NCBI RefSeq assembly: GCF_000427465.1
Contig: NZ_ATYB01000008.1
Coordinates: 496,001-560,000 of the forward strand
DNA length: 64,000 bases
Direction of reading: 5' to 3'
Source: Sinorhizobium arboris LMG 14919
Lineage (GTDB): Bacteria > Pseudomonadota > Alphaproteobacteria > Rhizobiales > Rhizobiaceae
In this document: in pieces, positions 32,927-42,948 of the stretch
How positions within the stretch are numbered: the stretch's first letter is position 1
How the letters are laid out: every line of letters starts with the position of its first letter
Made by a program: the position numbers and the translations under genes
Notes under the pieces: generated by a model
Database searches by the model: none
What the model was told of the DNA's origin: nothing
The model's input: the letters and a program-made list of their open reading frames with translations, nothing else

Positions 32927-34657
32927 TCACAGAACGCCCGGTTCCCGTCGCGCTTCCGACTGCCCGCCAGCGCGTGGCCCGGATCCCGCATTCTCGGCCG
33001 CGCGGTATCCCGGCGCCGGCTGGTTCTCTTTGCTTGCCGGCCGGGTGCAGGCGGCGAAAGCGTCGAGATCGCGGTTATAGACGCTCGTCTCGACGTCCAT
33101 CATGCCGAGCACCGTGTGAAACAGGTTGTCGTGCGATTTCGGCTGGTCGACATCCTTGGCGAGACAGCCGGTATCGACGCCCATCGCAGCCTTGTACGGC
33201 TTCGAAAACCAGGCGATGAACGGCACCTGCGTCTGCTCCTTCGGAGCGATCACATAGGGCGCACCGTGGAGGTAGATGCCGTTCTCCCCGAGCGATTCGC
33301 CGTGATCCGACATGTAGATCATCGCGCCGGCAATGCGCTCCTGGTGCTTTTCGAGAAGCCGCGCAACACTGGCGAGAATATGGTCGGTATAGAGGATGGT
33401 ATTGTCATATGCGTTGACGATTTCCGCCGTGGAGCACCGCATGAGTTCCGGCGTGCGGCAGTCGGGCGTGAAGCGGCGGAACGCCTCGGGATAGCGCAAG
33501 TAGTAAGAGGGGCCATGGCTGCCGAGCTGATGCAGTACGATGACGCTGTTCGACGTTAGCGCCCCAAGCTTCCGGTCGAGATCGCCGAGGAGAATCTCGT
33601 CCAGGCACTCGCCGTTGCTGCAAAGGGGACTGTTCTTGCGGCCAGTCAGACTGGCGAAGCTGATGAGATCGGCGATCCCCTTGCTGCCGGTATTGTTGTC
33701 CCACCAGTTCACCGAGACACCGGCATGCGTCAGAACATTGACGAGATTTTCGGTCGATCGTGATTTCCAGTCGCTGTACTGGCTGCGCGGATACACCGAA
33801 AACATGCAGGGAAGCGAGACGGCGGTTGCCGTGCCGCAACTCGTCGTTCTGCGGTAGTTCACGACCCCGAGCGTCTTCAACTCCGGATTCGTCTCGCGAC
33901 CGTAACCGTTGAGCGAAAAATTCATGGCGCGCGCCGTCTCGCCGGCGACGACGACAACCACCACCGGCTTCCCGGCGCCGGCTATACGGGCGCCTTGATG
34001 CGCATCGGTTCCGAGCGGCTGCACGACGAGATTGCGCTCCCGGTAGGTAGAGAGACCGTAGCGCACGCCTGCGATCAGCGGTCCGGAGGGATTGAACCTT
34101 TTCATGAGGTCCGTGTGTTCGCGCAGCGCATAGGCGAGCGTGGCAAAATTTGCATATACGAGACCGGCGCCGGCGACGAGCGATACGGAGACGAAGAGGA
34201 AATTGACCGCCGCCTTGGGCAAGAACCGGCGGTGGCGTATTCTGACCCAGGCGATCAGAATAGAAGGAAGCGCCGCGTAGACCAACAGGTGCTGCGCAAG
34301 GCTGAACGTCAGCAGATGGCTCGCCTCGGCCTGCGTCGTCACTGCGGCGTTACCGATCATGTCGCGGTCGATGATGACGCCGAACGTGTCGGCGAAATAA
34401 CCCGCCGTGGCAGACACAAGGATGAGAAAGACCAGCACGGGCTTCATCAGGTATTTGAGCGACAAGCTCGTCAGGATCGCAAACAGGGCCAGATAGAGTG
34501 CCGCCGCAAAGGCGATGAGGCTCATCGGGGCCTGATCGAAATAGACGATGGCATGAACCCAGAAAGAGTTGTTGGTCGCCAGCAGCAGATAAAGGGCGAC
34601 GATCGCGCTCAGGGCTATGCTGCCGATCTCGAGTCGGGGAATTCGCAGGATCTTCAA
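32927..34657 (-). CDS. eptA: Lipid A phosphoethanolamine transferase (EptA/PmrC-like)
   Basis: 576 residues. Five N-terminal membrane helices (for example ALSAIVALYLLLATNNSF, VLVFLILVSATAGYFADTFG) precede a periplasmic sulfatase-fold domain. The catalytic threonine is in VVVAGETARAMNFSLNGYGR, the metal-binding DHGES in MSDHGESLGENGIYLHG, and disulfide-type cysteines are present (SCGTATAVSLPCMFS). It transfers phosphoethanolamine to lipid A phosphates, lowering the negative charge and sensitivity to cationic peptides. The best start is TTG 34657, seven bases after GGAGG; the frame stays open upstream but that stretch lacks family features. Divergent from a two-component pair, as in other eptA loci. 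Confidence 0.88.
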   Translation of the reverse strand: MKILRIPRLEIGSIALSAIVALYLLLATNNSFWVHAIVYFDQAPMSLIAFAAALYLALFAILTSLSLKYLMKPVLVFLILVSATAGYFADTFGVIIDRDMIGNAAVTTQAEASHLLTFSLAQHLLVYAALPSILIAWVRIRHRRFLPKAAVNFLFVSVSLVAGAGLVYANFATLAYALREHTDLMKRFNPSGPLIAGVRYGLSTYRERNLVVQPLGTDAHQGARIAGAGKPVVVVVVAGETARAMNFSLNGYGRETNPELKTLGVVNYRRTTSCGTATAVSLPCMFSVYPRSQYSDWKSRSTENLVNVLTHAGVSVNWWDNNTGSKGIADLISFASLTGRKNSPLCSNGECLDEILLGDLDRKLGALTSNSVIVLHQLGSHGPSYYLRYPEAFRRFTPDCRTPELMRCSTAEIVNAYDNTILYTDHILASVARLLEKHQERIAGAMIYMSDHGESLGENGIYLHGAPYVIAPKEQTQVPFIAWFSKPYKAAMGVDTGCLAKDVDQPKSHDNLFHTVLGMMDVETSVYNRDLDAFAACTRPASKENQPAPGYRAAENAGSGPRAGGQSEARREPGVL

Positions 34658-34906
34658 GCCGCTACCTCCAAAGACGCGCGCCCCTCTCGATAGGCAGGAT
34701 GCGGCGTTGACTTCATGCTCCCAGAACCGTTTGCGATCCGAGGGAACATGCCCAGTAGCGTCGTCGAGCTGTCGAAAACCTGTCGGGAAGCACCGCAGCC
34801 CTGAACGGAGACCCGCCCCTGAATGAGATTTCGCAAGTTGGCACCCGCGGAAAAACGTCCTATGTTCCGCCGTCACCGACGCCAGACGATTCAGGCTGCG
34901 ATCCGC

Positions 34907-35581
34907 ATGCGTTTACTCCTCGTCGAGGACAGTCCTCGCCTAACCGAACTCATCAGCGAGACCATGCATGACGCGGGTTGGAGGCTCGACGGCGTTTCGA
35001 CGCTGCGCGATGCGGAAGCGGCCATTGCCGCGCGCGAGCATGATCTTGTGCTGCTCGATCTCGGCCTTCCTGACGGAGACGGCCTGCAACTCTTGCAATG
35101 GATCCGGCGTGAGCATGTCGGCCTGCCGGTGCTGGTCATCACGGCCAGGGGTTCGGTCGACGAGCGCATCGCGGGGCTCGACGCCGGCGCCGACGACTAT
35201 CTCGTCAAACCGTTTCACCACCGCGAACTTCTGTCTCGCTGCCGCGCAATGCTGCGGCGCAATCCGCATGCGATACAGCCGGTCCTGGAGGCCGGATCGC
35301 TGCGCTACGATCCGGCAACGGCGGAGCTTGCCTGCGATGGGGCCGTTGTCGCCCTTCCGCCGCGCGAGCGCTCGCTGATCGAGATCCTGATGCGCGAAGT
35401 CGGACGCGTCGTGCCGAAACGCCGCCTCGAAACGGCACTTTCGGAATACGGCCAGGAACTGAGCTCGAATGCGCTCGAACTTGCCGTTTCCAGGGTACGC
35501 AAGCGCCTGCAGTCCGTGGAAGCCGGCGTGCAGATCGAAACCGTACGCGGCATCGGCTATCTGTTGCGGACGGTCGCATGA
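34907..35581 (+). CDS. OmpR-family response regulator (PmrA/BasR-like)
   Basis: 224 residues: receiver domain with LLLVEDSPRLTELI, phospho-acceptor Asp in LVLLDLGLPDGDG (about 51) and Lys in YLVKPFHHRELL, followed by a winged-helix domain (ELAVSRVRKRLQ, TVRGIGYLLRT). ATG 34907 matches the family N-terminus MRLLLVEDS; a longer in-frame ORF upstream has no similarity. The stop overlaps the kinase gene as ATGA. Divergent from eptA across 249 bp, so control of eptA in response to envelope stress or metals is likely but inferred. Confidence 0.9.
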   Translation: MRLLLVEDSPRLTELISETMHDAGWRLDGVSTLRDAEAAIAAREHDLVLLDLGLPDGDGLQLLQWIRREHVGLPVLVITARGSVDERIAGLDAGADDYLVKPFHHRELLSRCRAMLRRNPHAIQPVLEAGSLRYDPATAELACDGAVVALPPRERSLIEILMREVGRVVPKRRLETALSEYGQELSSNALELAVSRVRKRLQSVEAGVQIETVRGIGYLLRTVA

Positions 35582-36927
35582 AGCGGGCAAACCCGTCGCT
35601 CATCGGAATCGTTGCCCGGCGCGTAATCGCGTTCTCGCTGCTGGCCATGATCCTGCAGATCGGCGTCGTCTTCGCCGATTACTGGTTCGACGATGACGAG
35701 CTCAGCGTCCTGATGCTGCAGGAGGAGACAGAGACTCTCTCGGCTGCGATCGCGAAGCAGGACGGGGAAGTGACGTTCGAACCCGATCACGGCGTGAGAG
35801 AGCGCTATCGGGTACGGGAGGGACCGGGCGCGATCTATATCAGGGTTCGAACCGCTTCCGGGCGGGTGCTCTTTTCCAACTGTTCGAGCGAGTGTTCGGA
35901 CCATTTCCTTCCGCTGGCCGTCGACGCTCCGAATTTCTGGAAACGGCTGATTGCGCCCGGCAAACCCTTCAGTGTTGCCGGTGGCCAGTCCTTCGAACGT
36001 TACGGTGAGACCGTGCTCGTCGAGTTGGCCGTGCTCAAGGACCCCAACGGCTTCATGTACAGCGTTCTACTTCGAGAGATGTTCGATTCCATGATCGTGC
36101 CCATGACGCTGATGTTCTGCCTTGTGATCGGAGCCACAATCTGGTCGATCCGCAGCGCCCTCAACCCCGTGGCGGCGGCGGTAAGGGCGGCCGATGCGAT
36201 CGACCCGCGCGACGGAACGGCGCGCCTGCCTTCGTCGCATATGCCCGAGGAGATCGAGCGCCTGGTCGCCGCCGTCAACCGCCTCCTCGCGCGCGTTGCC
36301 GATCTTATCCAGGCACAGAAGGTCTTTTCCTCTTCCATAGCGCACGAGATTCGCACCCCCGTTTCGATCGCCAGGATGGAACTCAGCCGCATCGCCGATC
36401 CTCGCGCCCGCAACGCCGAGCGCGATCTCGATGCGCTGACGCACATCCTCGAGCAATTGACCTCACTGGCCCGCGCGGACGCCGTGGACGCTTCCGCCTT
36501 TCAGTCCGCCAGTCTTTCGGCGATCGGAGCGGAGGTCGCGCAGATGACTGCACCATTCGTCTTCGACAATGCCAAGACCATCGAATTCATCGACCACGGT
36601 ACGCCGCCGGTGCGCATGATTGCGCCACTTGTGGAGAACATGCTGCGCAACCTGATCGAGAACGCAGTGAAGCATAATCCCGCCGGTACGCGCATCGTGG
36701 TCACCTGCGGGCCAGGCCCCCTGGTGTCGGTGGAGGATGACGGCAGGGGATTGGTAGACCTGCCGGAACACCATGAGGATCTCGGCTATGTCAAGCGCTC
36801 GGGCCAGCTTGGACTGGGCCTCAAAATCGTTCACCGGATCGGTGAGCTTCACAAGGCGCGGATCGACATCACTACAGCTTCCGGCCAAGGAACGAAAATC
36901 GCGATCGACTTCGCCGCGGCCGGGTAG
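35578..36927 (+). CDS. Sensor histidine kinase (PmrB/BasS-like)
   Basis: 449 residues. Two membrane helices (RRVIAFSLLAMILQIGVVFA near 14-33 and IVPMTLMFCLVIGATIWSI near 172-190) flank a periplasmic sensor of about 140 residues with a Cys pair (NCSSECSDH). Then HAMP, HisKA with the phospho-histidine in FSSSIAHEIRTPVSIARME, and a catalytic domain with N-box NLIENAVKHN and G-boxes VEDDGRGL and GLGLKIV. Coupled to the regulator by ATGA overlap. The ligand is unknown; iron, mild acid or cationic peptides are the classic signals for this group. Confidence 0.9.
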   Translation: MKRANPSLIGIVARRVIAFSLLAMILQIGVVFADYWFDDDELSVLMLQEETETLSAAIAKQDGEVTFEPDHGVRERYRVREGPGAIYIRVRTASGRVLFSNCSSECSDHFLPLAVDAPNFWKRLIAPGKPFSVAGGQSFERYGETVLVELAVLKDPNGFMYSVLLREMFDSMIVPMTLMFCLVIGATIWSIRSALNPVAAAVRAADAIDPRDGTARLPSSHMPEEIERLVAAVNRLLARVADLIQAQKVFSSSIAHEIRTPVSIARMELSRIADPRARNAERDLDALTHILEQLTSLARADAVDASAFQSASLSAIGAEVAQMTAPFVFDNAKTIEFIDHGTPPVRMIAPLVENMLRNLIENAVKHNPAGTRIVVTCGPGPLVSVEDDGRGLVDLPEHHEDLGYVKRSGQLGLGLKIVHRIGELHKARIDITTASGQGTKIAIDFAAAG

Positions 36928-37177
36928 AGCGGGATAGGTCGTCCTCCATTTTCCGAAAAGCTTCGGGATGGCAAAACGGCATCGATAAACGGCAAATGAA
37001 GCCAGTCTCACCGGCTTCAACTCAAAACCGTGTTCGCGTTTCCGTGGTCGACGCTCCGATTTGGAATCCACAATCCGATTGCGCTTCCTCGTCGGGCGAA
37101 GGTCCAGGTCCGTTGGCCTCTCTCTGAAACGGCCCCGGCCTTGGGACAACGCAGGATTTATTCACATTCTCAGCTTT

Positions 37178-37208
37178 CATTCGATCGATTGACTTATTCG
37201 ACCGAATG
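37178..37208. promoter_or_regulatory. TetR-type operator upstream of cecR-like gene
   Basis: Inverted repeat CATTCGATCGA (37178-37188) and TCGACCGAATG (37198-37208), one mismatch in 11-bp arms with a 9-bp spacer. A TTGACT at 37189-37194 lies in the spacer and could be a -35 element, so binding of the repressor would block RNA polymerase. The site ends seven bases before the ATG of the TetR gene, the usual position for autoregulation. Confidence 0.7.
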
Positions 37209-37215
37209 ACGTACC

Positions 37216-37929
37216 ATGCAACTCATGATCAAGGTCAACAACCGCACTTCCCAGCTTCGAGGCGACCGCGGCGACGCGACGCGGGAGAAGCTGCTCAACA
37301 CGGCGATCGACGTCTTCGGGCGCTATGGCTTCGACGGCGCGACGACGCGGAAGCTCGCCGATGCTGCAGGCGTCAACCTTCAGGCGATACCCTATTACTT
37401 CGGCGGCAAGGAAGGGCTCTATGTGGCGGCTGCCGAGCACCTCGCCTCCATCATCGGCGGCCATGTCGGCGACCTTCGGGCCGTAATCGTCGCCCGCCTT
37501 GCCGAACTCGACGCCGAGGGCGCTGAAATGATGCCAGCCGAAGCGCGCCAGTTCCTCACCCGGATGGTCCAGCGGATGATAATCCTCTTCGTCAGCAAGG
37601 AATCGGAAAGCTGGGCCCGCTTTATCATCCGCGAACAGATGGAGCCGACGGAGGCTTTCAAGCGCATCTACGGCACTATCATGGGGCCGATGATCGAAAT
37701 GGCGCGCCGGCTGATCGGCGCCATCCTTCAGGACGATCCGGCTTCGGAGCACATCCGTCTGAGGACCCTCTCCTTCGTCGGAAGCGTTCTGGTTTTCCGA
37801 ATGGCGCATGCGGCCGTCCATGCCCAGCTCGAATGGGAGGCTGCCGGACCGAATGAGATCGAGACATTGCGCCGCCACGCCGCCGAGCTCGTGACAGTGC
37901 TCGGTGCCGAAAAGGACCGCCGGTCATGA
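37216..37929 (+). CDS. TetR-family repressor (CecR/YbiH-like)
   Basis: 237 residues: N-terminal helix-turn-helix with [32 protein letters not shown] and the next-helix [19 protein letters not shown], then the C-terminal ligand-binding domain of the CecR group ([22 protein letters not shown]). In E. coli CecR controls ybiH-ybhGFSR; here the same order follows with overlapping genes. It probably represses its own operon through the palindrome directly upstream. The first ATG (37216) is used; if the TTGACT in the operator is the -35, transcription would begin near the later ATG at 37228. Confidence 0.85.
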   Translation: MQLMIKVNNRTSQLRGDRGDATREKLLNTAIDVFGRYGFDGATTRKLADAAGVNLQAIPYYFGGKEGLYVAAAEHLASIIGGHVGDLRAVIVARLAELDAEGAEMMPAEARQFLTRMVQRMIILFVSKESESWARFIIREQMEPTEAFKRIYGTIMGPMIEMARRLIGAILQDDPASEHIRLRTLSFVGSVLVFRMAHAAVHAQLEWEAAGPNEIETLRRHAAELVTVLGAEKDRRS

Positions 37930-38930
37930 AAAAAGTCGCTATCCTCATTGCAATCGTCGCCGCAGCGCTCGCCGGCGCCTGGTGGTTCGACCTGCCGGCG
38001 CGCCTCGGCTTTGCCGGCGAAACGCGCCAGCTCGTTCTTTATGGCAATGTGGATATTCGGCAGGTTTCTCTCGGATTTCGGGTGAGCGGGCGGATTGCCG
38101 AGTTGCGCGTCGACGAGGGCGATGCCGTCAAAGCGGGCGAATTGATCGCAAGGCTCGACGCCGAGCCGTTCCGGCAGGCGCTCGGCGCTGCCGAGGCGGA
38201 AGCCGAGGCTGCCCGGGCAACGCTGGGGAAGCTCAAGGCCGGCGCTCGCTCTGCCGAAATCGCCCAGGCACGCGCCACGTACGAGGAGCGCCTTGCGGAG
38301 CTTGAAAATGCGAAGCTCGCCTATGACCGTGCAAATCGACTGCGTCCGAATGGCACGATCTCGCAGGCCGAGCTTGACCAGGCGAGCGCAAGCCGTGCGG
38401 CCGCGGACGCCCGTGCAAGGTCGGCCCGCGAGGCCCTGGTGCTCCTCGAAGAGGGAAGCCGCGCCGAGGACATAGCGGCCGCCGCAGCCCAGGCGAATGC
38501 CGCGACGGCAAAGGAAGAGAGCGCCCGCATCTCGCTCAAGGACACGGAGCTCGCCGCTCCGAGCGACGGGATCATTCTCTCACGGGTACGGGAAGCCGGT
38601 GCGATCGTCTCGCCCGCCGACGTCGTCTACGTGCTATCGCTGACCGAGCCGGTCTGGGTCCGCGCCTATGTCGCAGAGCCCGACCTCGGCCGCGTGCATC
38701 CGGGAATGAAGGTGACGATCACCTCCGACACGGCTCCGAGCCACGGCTATGAGGGAACCATCGGCTTCATTTCCCCGGTCGCCGAATTCACGCCCAAATC
38801 TGTGGAGACACCGGAACTCAGAACCGACCTCGTCTACAGGCTGCGCATCGTGATCGCCAATCCGGGCAAGGATCTTCGCCAGGGCATGCCGGTCACCGTG
38901 CACCTGCCGGACGCGAAGGAGACCTCCTGA
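37926..38930 (+). CDS. HlyD-type membrane-fusion protein (YbhG-like)
   Basis: 334 residues with an N-terminal signal-anchor ([20 protein letters not shown]). Typical adaptor architecture follows: half lipoyl motif ([36 protein letters not shown]), helical hairpin (about 75-200), second half ([21 protein letters not shown]) and barrel ([26 protein letters not shown]). It overlaps the TetR gene by ATGA and the ATPase gene by one base. It should link the inner-membrane ABC complex to an outer-membrane channel for export of drugs such as chloramphenicol or cephalosporin-like compounds in the E. coli equivalent. Confidence 0.9.
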   Translation: MKKVAILIAIVAAALAGAWWFDLPARLGFAGETRQLVLYGNVDIRQVSLGFRVSGRIAELRVDEGDAVKAGELIARLDAEPFRQALGAAEAEAEAARATLGKLKAGARSAEIAQARATYEERLAELENAKLAYDRANRLRPNGTISQAELDQASASRAAADARARSAREALVLLEEGSRAEDIAAAAAQANAATAKEESARISLKDTELAAPSDGIILSRVREAGAIVSPADVVYVLSLTEPVWVRAYVAEPDLGRVHPGMKVTITSDTAPSHGYEGTIGFISPVAEFTPKSVETPELRTDLVYRLRIVIANPGKDLRQGMPVTVHLPDAKETS

Positions 38931-40675
38931 TGCCCGCCCCCGCGACGGAGCTCGGCACGGCTCCATTCGTTCGGCTGACAGCCGTCACCAAGCGCTTCGG
39001 TACGGCGCCCCCGGCGCTCGACGCAGTTGCCGGCGAAATCTTTGGCGGACGGATCACCGGTCTCGTCGGTCCCGATGGCGCAGGTAAGACGACACTGATC
39101 CGGCTGATGACCGGCCTTATGCTGCCGGACGCAGGCACCGTCGAGGTCCTTGGCTACGATAGCCGCACAAATCCCGCCAGCATACAGGCGGTGATCGGCT
39201 ATATGCCGCAGCGCTTCGGCCTCTACGAAGATCTGTCGGTCCAGGAAAATCTCGACCTTTACGCCGATCTGCGCGGCCTGCCTAAGAGAGAGCGCAGCCG
39301 GACTTTTGGCGAGCTGCTCGAGTTCACCGATCTTTCCCGCTTCACGACGCGGCTCGCCGGCAAGCTCTCGGGCGGCATGAAACAGAAGCTCGGCCTCGCC
39401 TGCGCGCTCCTGCGCAAGCCGCGGCTCCTGCTTCTCGACGAGCCCGGTGTCGGCGTCGACCCGATTTCGCGGCGCGACCTCTGGAAAATGGTCGAGAATC
39501 TGAGGGCGGAGGGCATAGGCGTCGTCTGGTCGACTGCCTATCTCGAGGAGGCGGAAGCCTGCGACCATGTTTTCCTGCTCAATCAGGGAAAACTCATGTT
39601 TTCCGGTCCGCCGAGCGAGATGACCGGCCGTGTCGAGAACCGCGTCTTTCGCCTTTCCGGCATCCGCGGCCGCCGGCGCGAAGCACTCGCGCGCCTACTC
39701 GACCAGGACGGCGTGGTCGATGGCGTGATTCAGGGCGAAGCCCTGCGTCTCGTCATGAAGCCGGATCTTTCGCCGCCGCTTGGCGACACAGCCGATGCAA
39801 CGGATGCAACAGTCACCCCGCCGCGCTTCGAGGACGCTTTCGTCGATATGCTCGGCGGAGGTCCCGGCGGCCGCTCGAGACTCGCCGAAACACAGCGCCC
39901 CTTCGCCGAAGACGCCGGCCGACCCGTGATCGAGGCACGAGGGCTGACGAAGCGTTTCGGCGACTTCACCGCTGCCGACGGTATCACCTTCGACATTCCG
40001 CGCGGCGAGATTTTCGGTCTTCTCGGTCCGAACGGCGCCGGCAAATCGACAACGTTCAAGATGCTGTGCGGCCTCCTGAAGCCGACTGCCGGAGAGGGCC
40101 GGGTCGCCGGATTCGACCTCAGGCGAGACGCCCCCGAGGCGCGCAACCGATTAGGCTACATGGCGCAGAAATTTTCGCTCTACGGGGATTTGAGCGTCAT
40201 CCAGAACTTCAAGTTCTTCGCAGGGGTTTACGGCCTTTCCGGCGCGAGAAAACGGGAACGCATCGGCCTGATGACCGAAATCTTCGACTTCCGCACGATT
40301 CTCGACATGTCGGCCAAGGACCTGCCGCTCGGCCTCAAGCAGCGCCTGGCGCTCGCCTGCGCGGTTCTGCATGAACCGGAAGTGCTTTTCCTCGACGAAC
40401 CGACCTCCGGGGTCGATCCGATCACCCGCCGCGAGTTCTGGACCCATATCAACGGTCTCGTCGAAAAGGGGGTCACCGTACTCGTCACCACGCATTTCAT
40501 GGACGAGGCGGAATATTGCGACCGTATTTCGCTCATCTATCGCGGCCGCTCGATCGCACTCGGCTCGCCGGACGAAATGAAGGCCCGAGTCGCAGGCAGG
40601 AACCTCCCCGATCCAACAATGGAGGATGCGTTCATCGCCCTGGTCCAGGACTCCGAAGCGAAGGAAGCAGCATGA
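38930..40675 (+). CDS. ABC transporter ATPase with two nucleotide-binding domains (YbhF-like)
   Basis: 581 residues holding two complete ATPase domains. First: Walker A GPDGAGKTT, signature LSGGMKQKLGLA, Walker B LLLLDEPGVGVDP. Second: Walker A GPNGAGKST, degenerate signature LPLGLKQRLALA, Walker B VLFLDEPTSGVDP. YbhF shows the same double arrangement. In the second domain LSGGM is replaced by LPLGL, so the two sites are probably not equivalent. Works with the two permeases encoded next; all starts and stops overlap, indicating one stoichiometric complex. Confidence 0.92.
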   Translation: MPAPATELGTAPFVRLTAVTKRFGTAPPALDAVAGEIFGGRITGLVGPDGAGKTTLIRLMTGLMLPDAGTVEVLGYDSRTNPASIQAVIGYMPQRFGLYEDLSVQENLDLYADLRGLPKRERSRTFGELLEFTDLSRFTTRLAGKLSGGMKQKLGLACALLRKPRLLLLDEPGVGVDPISRRDLWKMVENLRAEGIGVVWSTAYLEEAEACDHVFLLNQGKLMFSGPPSEMTGRVENRVFRLSGIRGRRREALARLLDQDGVVDGVIQGEALRLVMKPDLSPPLGDTADATDATVTPPRFEDAFVDMLGGGPGGRSRLAETQRPFAEDAGRPVIEARGLTKRFGDFTAADGITFDIPRGEIFGLLGPNGAGKSTTFKMLCGLLKPTAGEGRVAGFDLRRDAPEARNRLGYMAQKFSLYGDLSVIQNFKFFAGVYGLSGARKRERIGLMTEIFDFRTILDMSAKDLPLGLKQRLALACAVLHEPEVLFLDEPTSGVDPITRREFWTHINGLVEKGVTVLVTTHFMDEAEYCDRISLIYRGRSIALGSPDEMKARVAGRNLPDPTMEDAFIALVQDSEAKEAA

Positions 40676-41826
40676 ACGCCCTAAGGGAAAAGGCGAAAGC
40701 GTACGACTCCCGGGGCCGGGCCAGGCGCTTCGCCGCCCTGGTGCGCAAGGAAAGCTATCAGGTCGTACGCGACCCGAGCAGTATCCTGATTGCCTTTGTC
40801 CTGCCATTGGTCCTGCTCTTCCTCTTCGGCTACGGCGTATCGCTCGACACGACGCGCACGCGCGTCGCTCTCGTCGTCGAGGAAGCGACCCCGCTCACGC
40901 GCGATCTCGCGGCAAGCTTCGTGGCGTCGCGGTATTTCTCCGTCGTCAGCGGACGCGACCGCAGGGAATTCAACGACGACCTCGTCCTCGGACGCGTACG
41001 CGGCATCCTCGTGATCCCCGCAGGCTTCGCCGCCGACCACGCGGCGGGGCGCCATCCCTCAGTTCAGGTGATCGTCGACGGCTCCGATCCGAACACCGCC
41101 AATTTCGTGCAGAACTACGCCCAGGGCGCTGTTGCCAATTGGGAACGCCAGCGCATGGGCGAAGGCGGGCGTGCGGCTCCGGCGATCGCCTCCGAACAGC
41201 GCTTCTGGTTCAACCCGCAACTGACAAGCCGAAACTTCCTGGTGCCGGGCTCCATCGCCATCGTGATGACGCTGGTCGGCACGCTTCTCACCTCGCTTGT
41301 CGTCGCCCGCGAATGGGAACGTGGCACGATGGAGGCGATGATGGCGACGCCCGTCTCCGCCGCCGAGCTGCTGGCCGGAAAGCTGCTGCCCTATTTCATC
41401 CTCGGCCTTACGTCGATGACGCTTTGCGTCCTTGTGGCGGTCTTTCTTTTCGATGTGCCCTTCCGTGGATCGCTTGCGGCGCTCTACGCCCTTTCGGCGA
41501 CCTTCCTCATGCCGGCGCTCGGACAGGGGCTGCTGATCTCGGCCGCGACGAAGAACCAGTTTCTCGCTTCGCAGCTCGCGCTGATCTCGGCTTTCCTGCC
41601 GGCCTTCCTGCTATCCGGCTTCCTCTTCGAGATCAACTCCATGCCCACCGTCATCCAATGGGTGACCTATGCCGTTCCGGCGCGATATCTCATTCCCAGT
41701 CTGCAGACGGTGTTTCTCGCCGGCGATATCTGGCCGATGTTCGCGCGCGCCATCGCGGTAATGTTCCTGATCGGTTGCATGTTCTTCGCGCTTGCCGCGC
41801 GCAGCACCAGAAAGAGGGTCGGCTGA
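40672..41826 (+). CDS. ABC-2 type permease (YbhS-like)
   Basis: 384 residues. N-terminal amphipathic segment (RFAALVRKESYQVVRDPSS) then helix one (ILIAFVLPLVLLFLFGYGVSL), a large extracytoplasmic loop of about 140 residues, and five C-terminal helices including GLTSMTLCVLVAVFLF and FLPAFLLSGFLF. This is the ABC-2 layout of YbhS/YbhR. ATG 40672 overlaps the ATPase stop (ATGA). It pairs with the next gene as a heterodimer. Confidence 0.9.
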   Translation: MNALREKAKAYDSRGRARRFAALVRKESYQVVRDPSSILIAFVLPLVLLFLFGYGVSLDTTRTRVALVVEEATPLTRDLAASFVASRYFSVVSGRDRREFNDDLVLGRVRGILVIPAGFAADHAAGRHPSVQVIVDGSDPNTANFVQNYAQGAVANWERQRMGEGGRAAPAIASEQRFWFNPQLTSRNFLVPGSIAIVMTLVGTLLTSLVVAREWERGTMEAMMATPVSAAELLAGKLLPYFILGLTSMTLCVLVAVFLFDVPFRGSLAALYALSATFLMPALGQGLLISAATKNQFLASQLALISAFLPAFLLSGFLFEINSMPTVIQWVTYAVPARYLIPSLQTVFLAGDIWPMFARAIAVMFLIGCMFFALAARSTRKRVG

Positions 41827-41827
41827 T

Positions 41828-42940
41828 ATGTGGTGGACACGGTTGAAAGCCCTGATCGTCAAGGAGCTGCTTGCGGTCCTGCGCGACCCGAAGGGCCGCA
41901 CCGTGCTGATCGGTCCCCCGATCATCCAGCTCCTCGTCTTCTCCTATGCGGCGACGCTCGAGGTGACGAATGTCGACATCATGGTACTGAACCGCGACAA
42001 CGGCCACTGGAGCCAGGAACTCGTGCAGCAGATCGGCGGCTCTGAGACCTTTCGCTCGATAGAGCTCACGAGCAGCCCTGACCAGGTCCGCCTCGCGATC
42101 GACACCCAGCGCGTACTCGCGGCACTGGAGATCGGTCCCACCTTCTCCCGCGACATCGAGGCGGGGCGACCGGCGGAAGTCCAGGTAATTCTCGACGGTC
42201 GGCGCTCCAACGCATCGCAGATCGTCGCCGGCTATCTCGGCCGGATCGTCGGCGCGGTGGCAGGGGAAACGCCGGCCGGCAAGCGTACGGCCTCCGAGAC
42301 TATCCGGGTCGAGGCGCGCAACTGGTTCAATCCGAACCTCACCTATCAATGGTTCATGGTGCCCAATCTGGTCGCGAGCATCGCTCTCTTGATCGGGCTC
42401 ATCGTCACGGCGCTATCGGTCGCGCGCGAACGGGAGCTCGGCACCTTCGACCAGCTTATTGTCTCGCCGTTGCGTACTCACGAAATCCTGCTCGGCAAGC
42501 TCATTCCCCCGATGATGATCGGCCTTTTCCACATCACCATCTATATCCTTGCCGCGGTCTTCGTTTTCGGCGTGCCGCTGCGCGGCTCGGTCTTCCTGCT
42601 CTATGGCAGCGCCATCTTCTATCTCGCCGCCGTCGTCGGCCTCGGCCTCTTCATCTCGGCGCTGTCCATGACCCAGCAGCAGGCGATCCTCGGAGCCTTT
42701 CTCTTCATGGTGCCCGCCATGCTGCTCTCCGGCTTCGCGACACCGATCGAGAACATGCCCTCCTGGCTGCAGCCGGTGACGCTCATCAATCCGCTCCGCT
42801 ATTTCCTGGTGATCGTAAAGGGCGTGTTTCTGAAGGACATTCCGCTTGCCGAGGTCGTCCACCAGACGCTGCCACTTTGCCTGATCGCGATCGTCACCCT
42901 CTCCTCCGCCGCGTGGCTCTTTCGCAGGCGCCTCGAATGA
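41828..42940 (+). CDS. ABC-2 type permease (YbhR-like)
   Basis: 370 residues, similar in layout to the preceding permease: KALIVKELLAVLRDPKGRT at the N-terminus, helix one (VLIGPPIIQLLVFSYAATL), an external loop, and five C-terminal helices with TALSVARERELGTFDQLIVSPL as the conserved coupling region. It begins one base after the stop of the partner gene. Last gene of the cecR-ybhGFSR-type operon; it meets vapC tail to tail only eight bases away without a visible terminator. Confidence 0.9.
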   Translation: MWWTRLKALIVKELLAVLRDPKGRTVLIGPPIIQLLVFSYAATLEVTNVDIMVLNRDNGHWSQELVQQIGGSETFRSIELTSSPDQVRLAIDTQRVLAALEIGPTFSRDIEAGRPAEVQVILDGRRSNASQIVAGYLGRIVGAVAGETPAGKRTASETIRVEARNWFNPNLTYQWFMVPNLVASIALLIGLIVTALSVARERELGTFDQLIVSPLRTHEILLGKLIPPMMIGLFHITIYILAAVFVFGVPLRGSVFLLYGSAIFYLAAVVGLGLFISALSMTQQQAILGAFLFMVPAMLLSGFATPIENMPSWLQPVTLINPLRYFLVIVKGVFLKDIPLAEVVHQTLPLCLIAIVTLSSAAWLFRRRLE

Positions 42941-42948
42941 AATGACGC

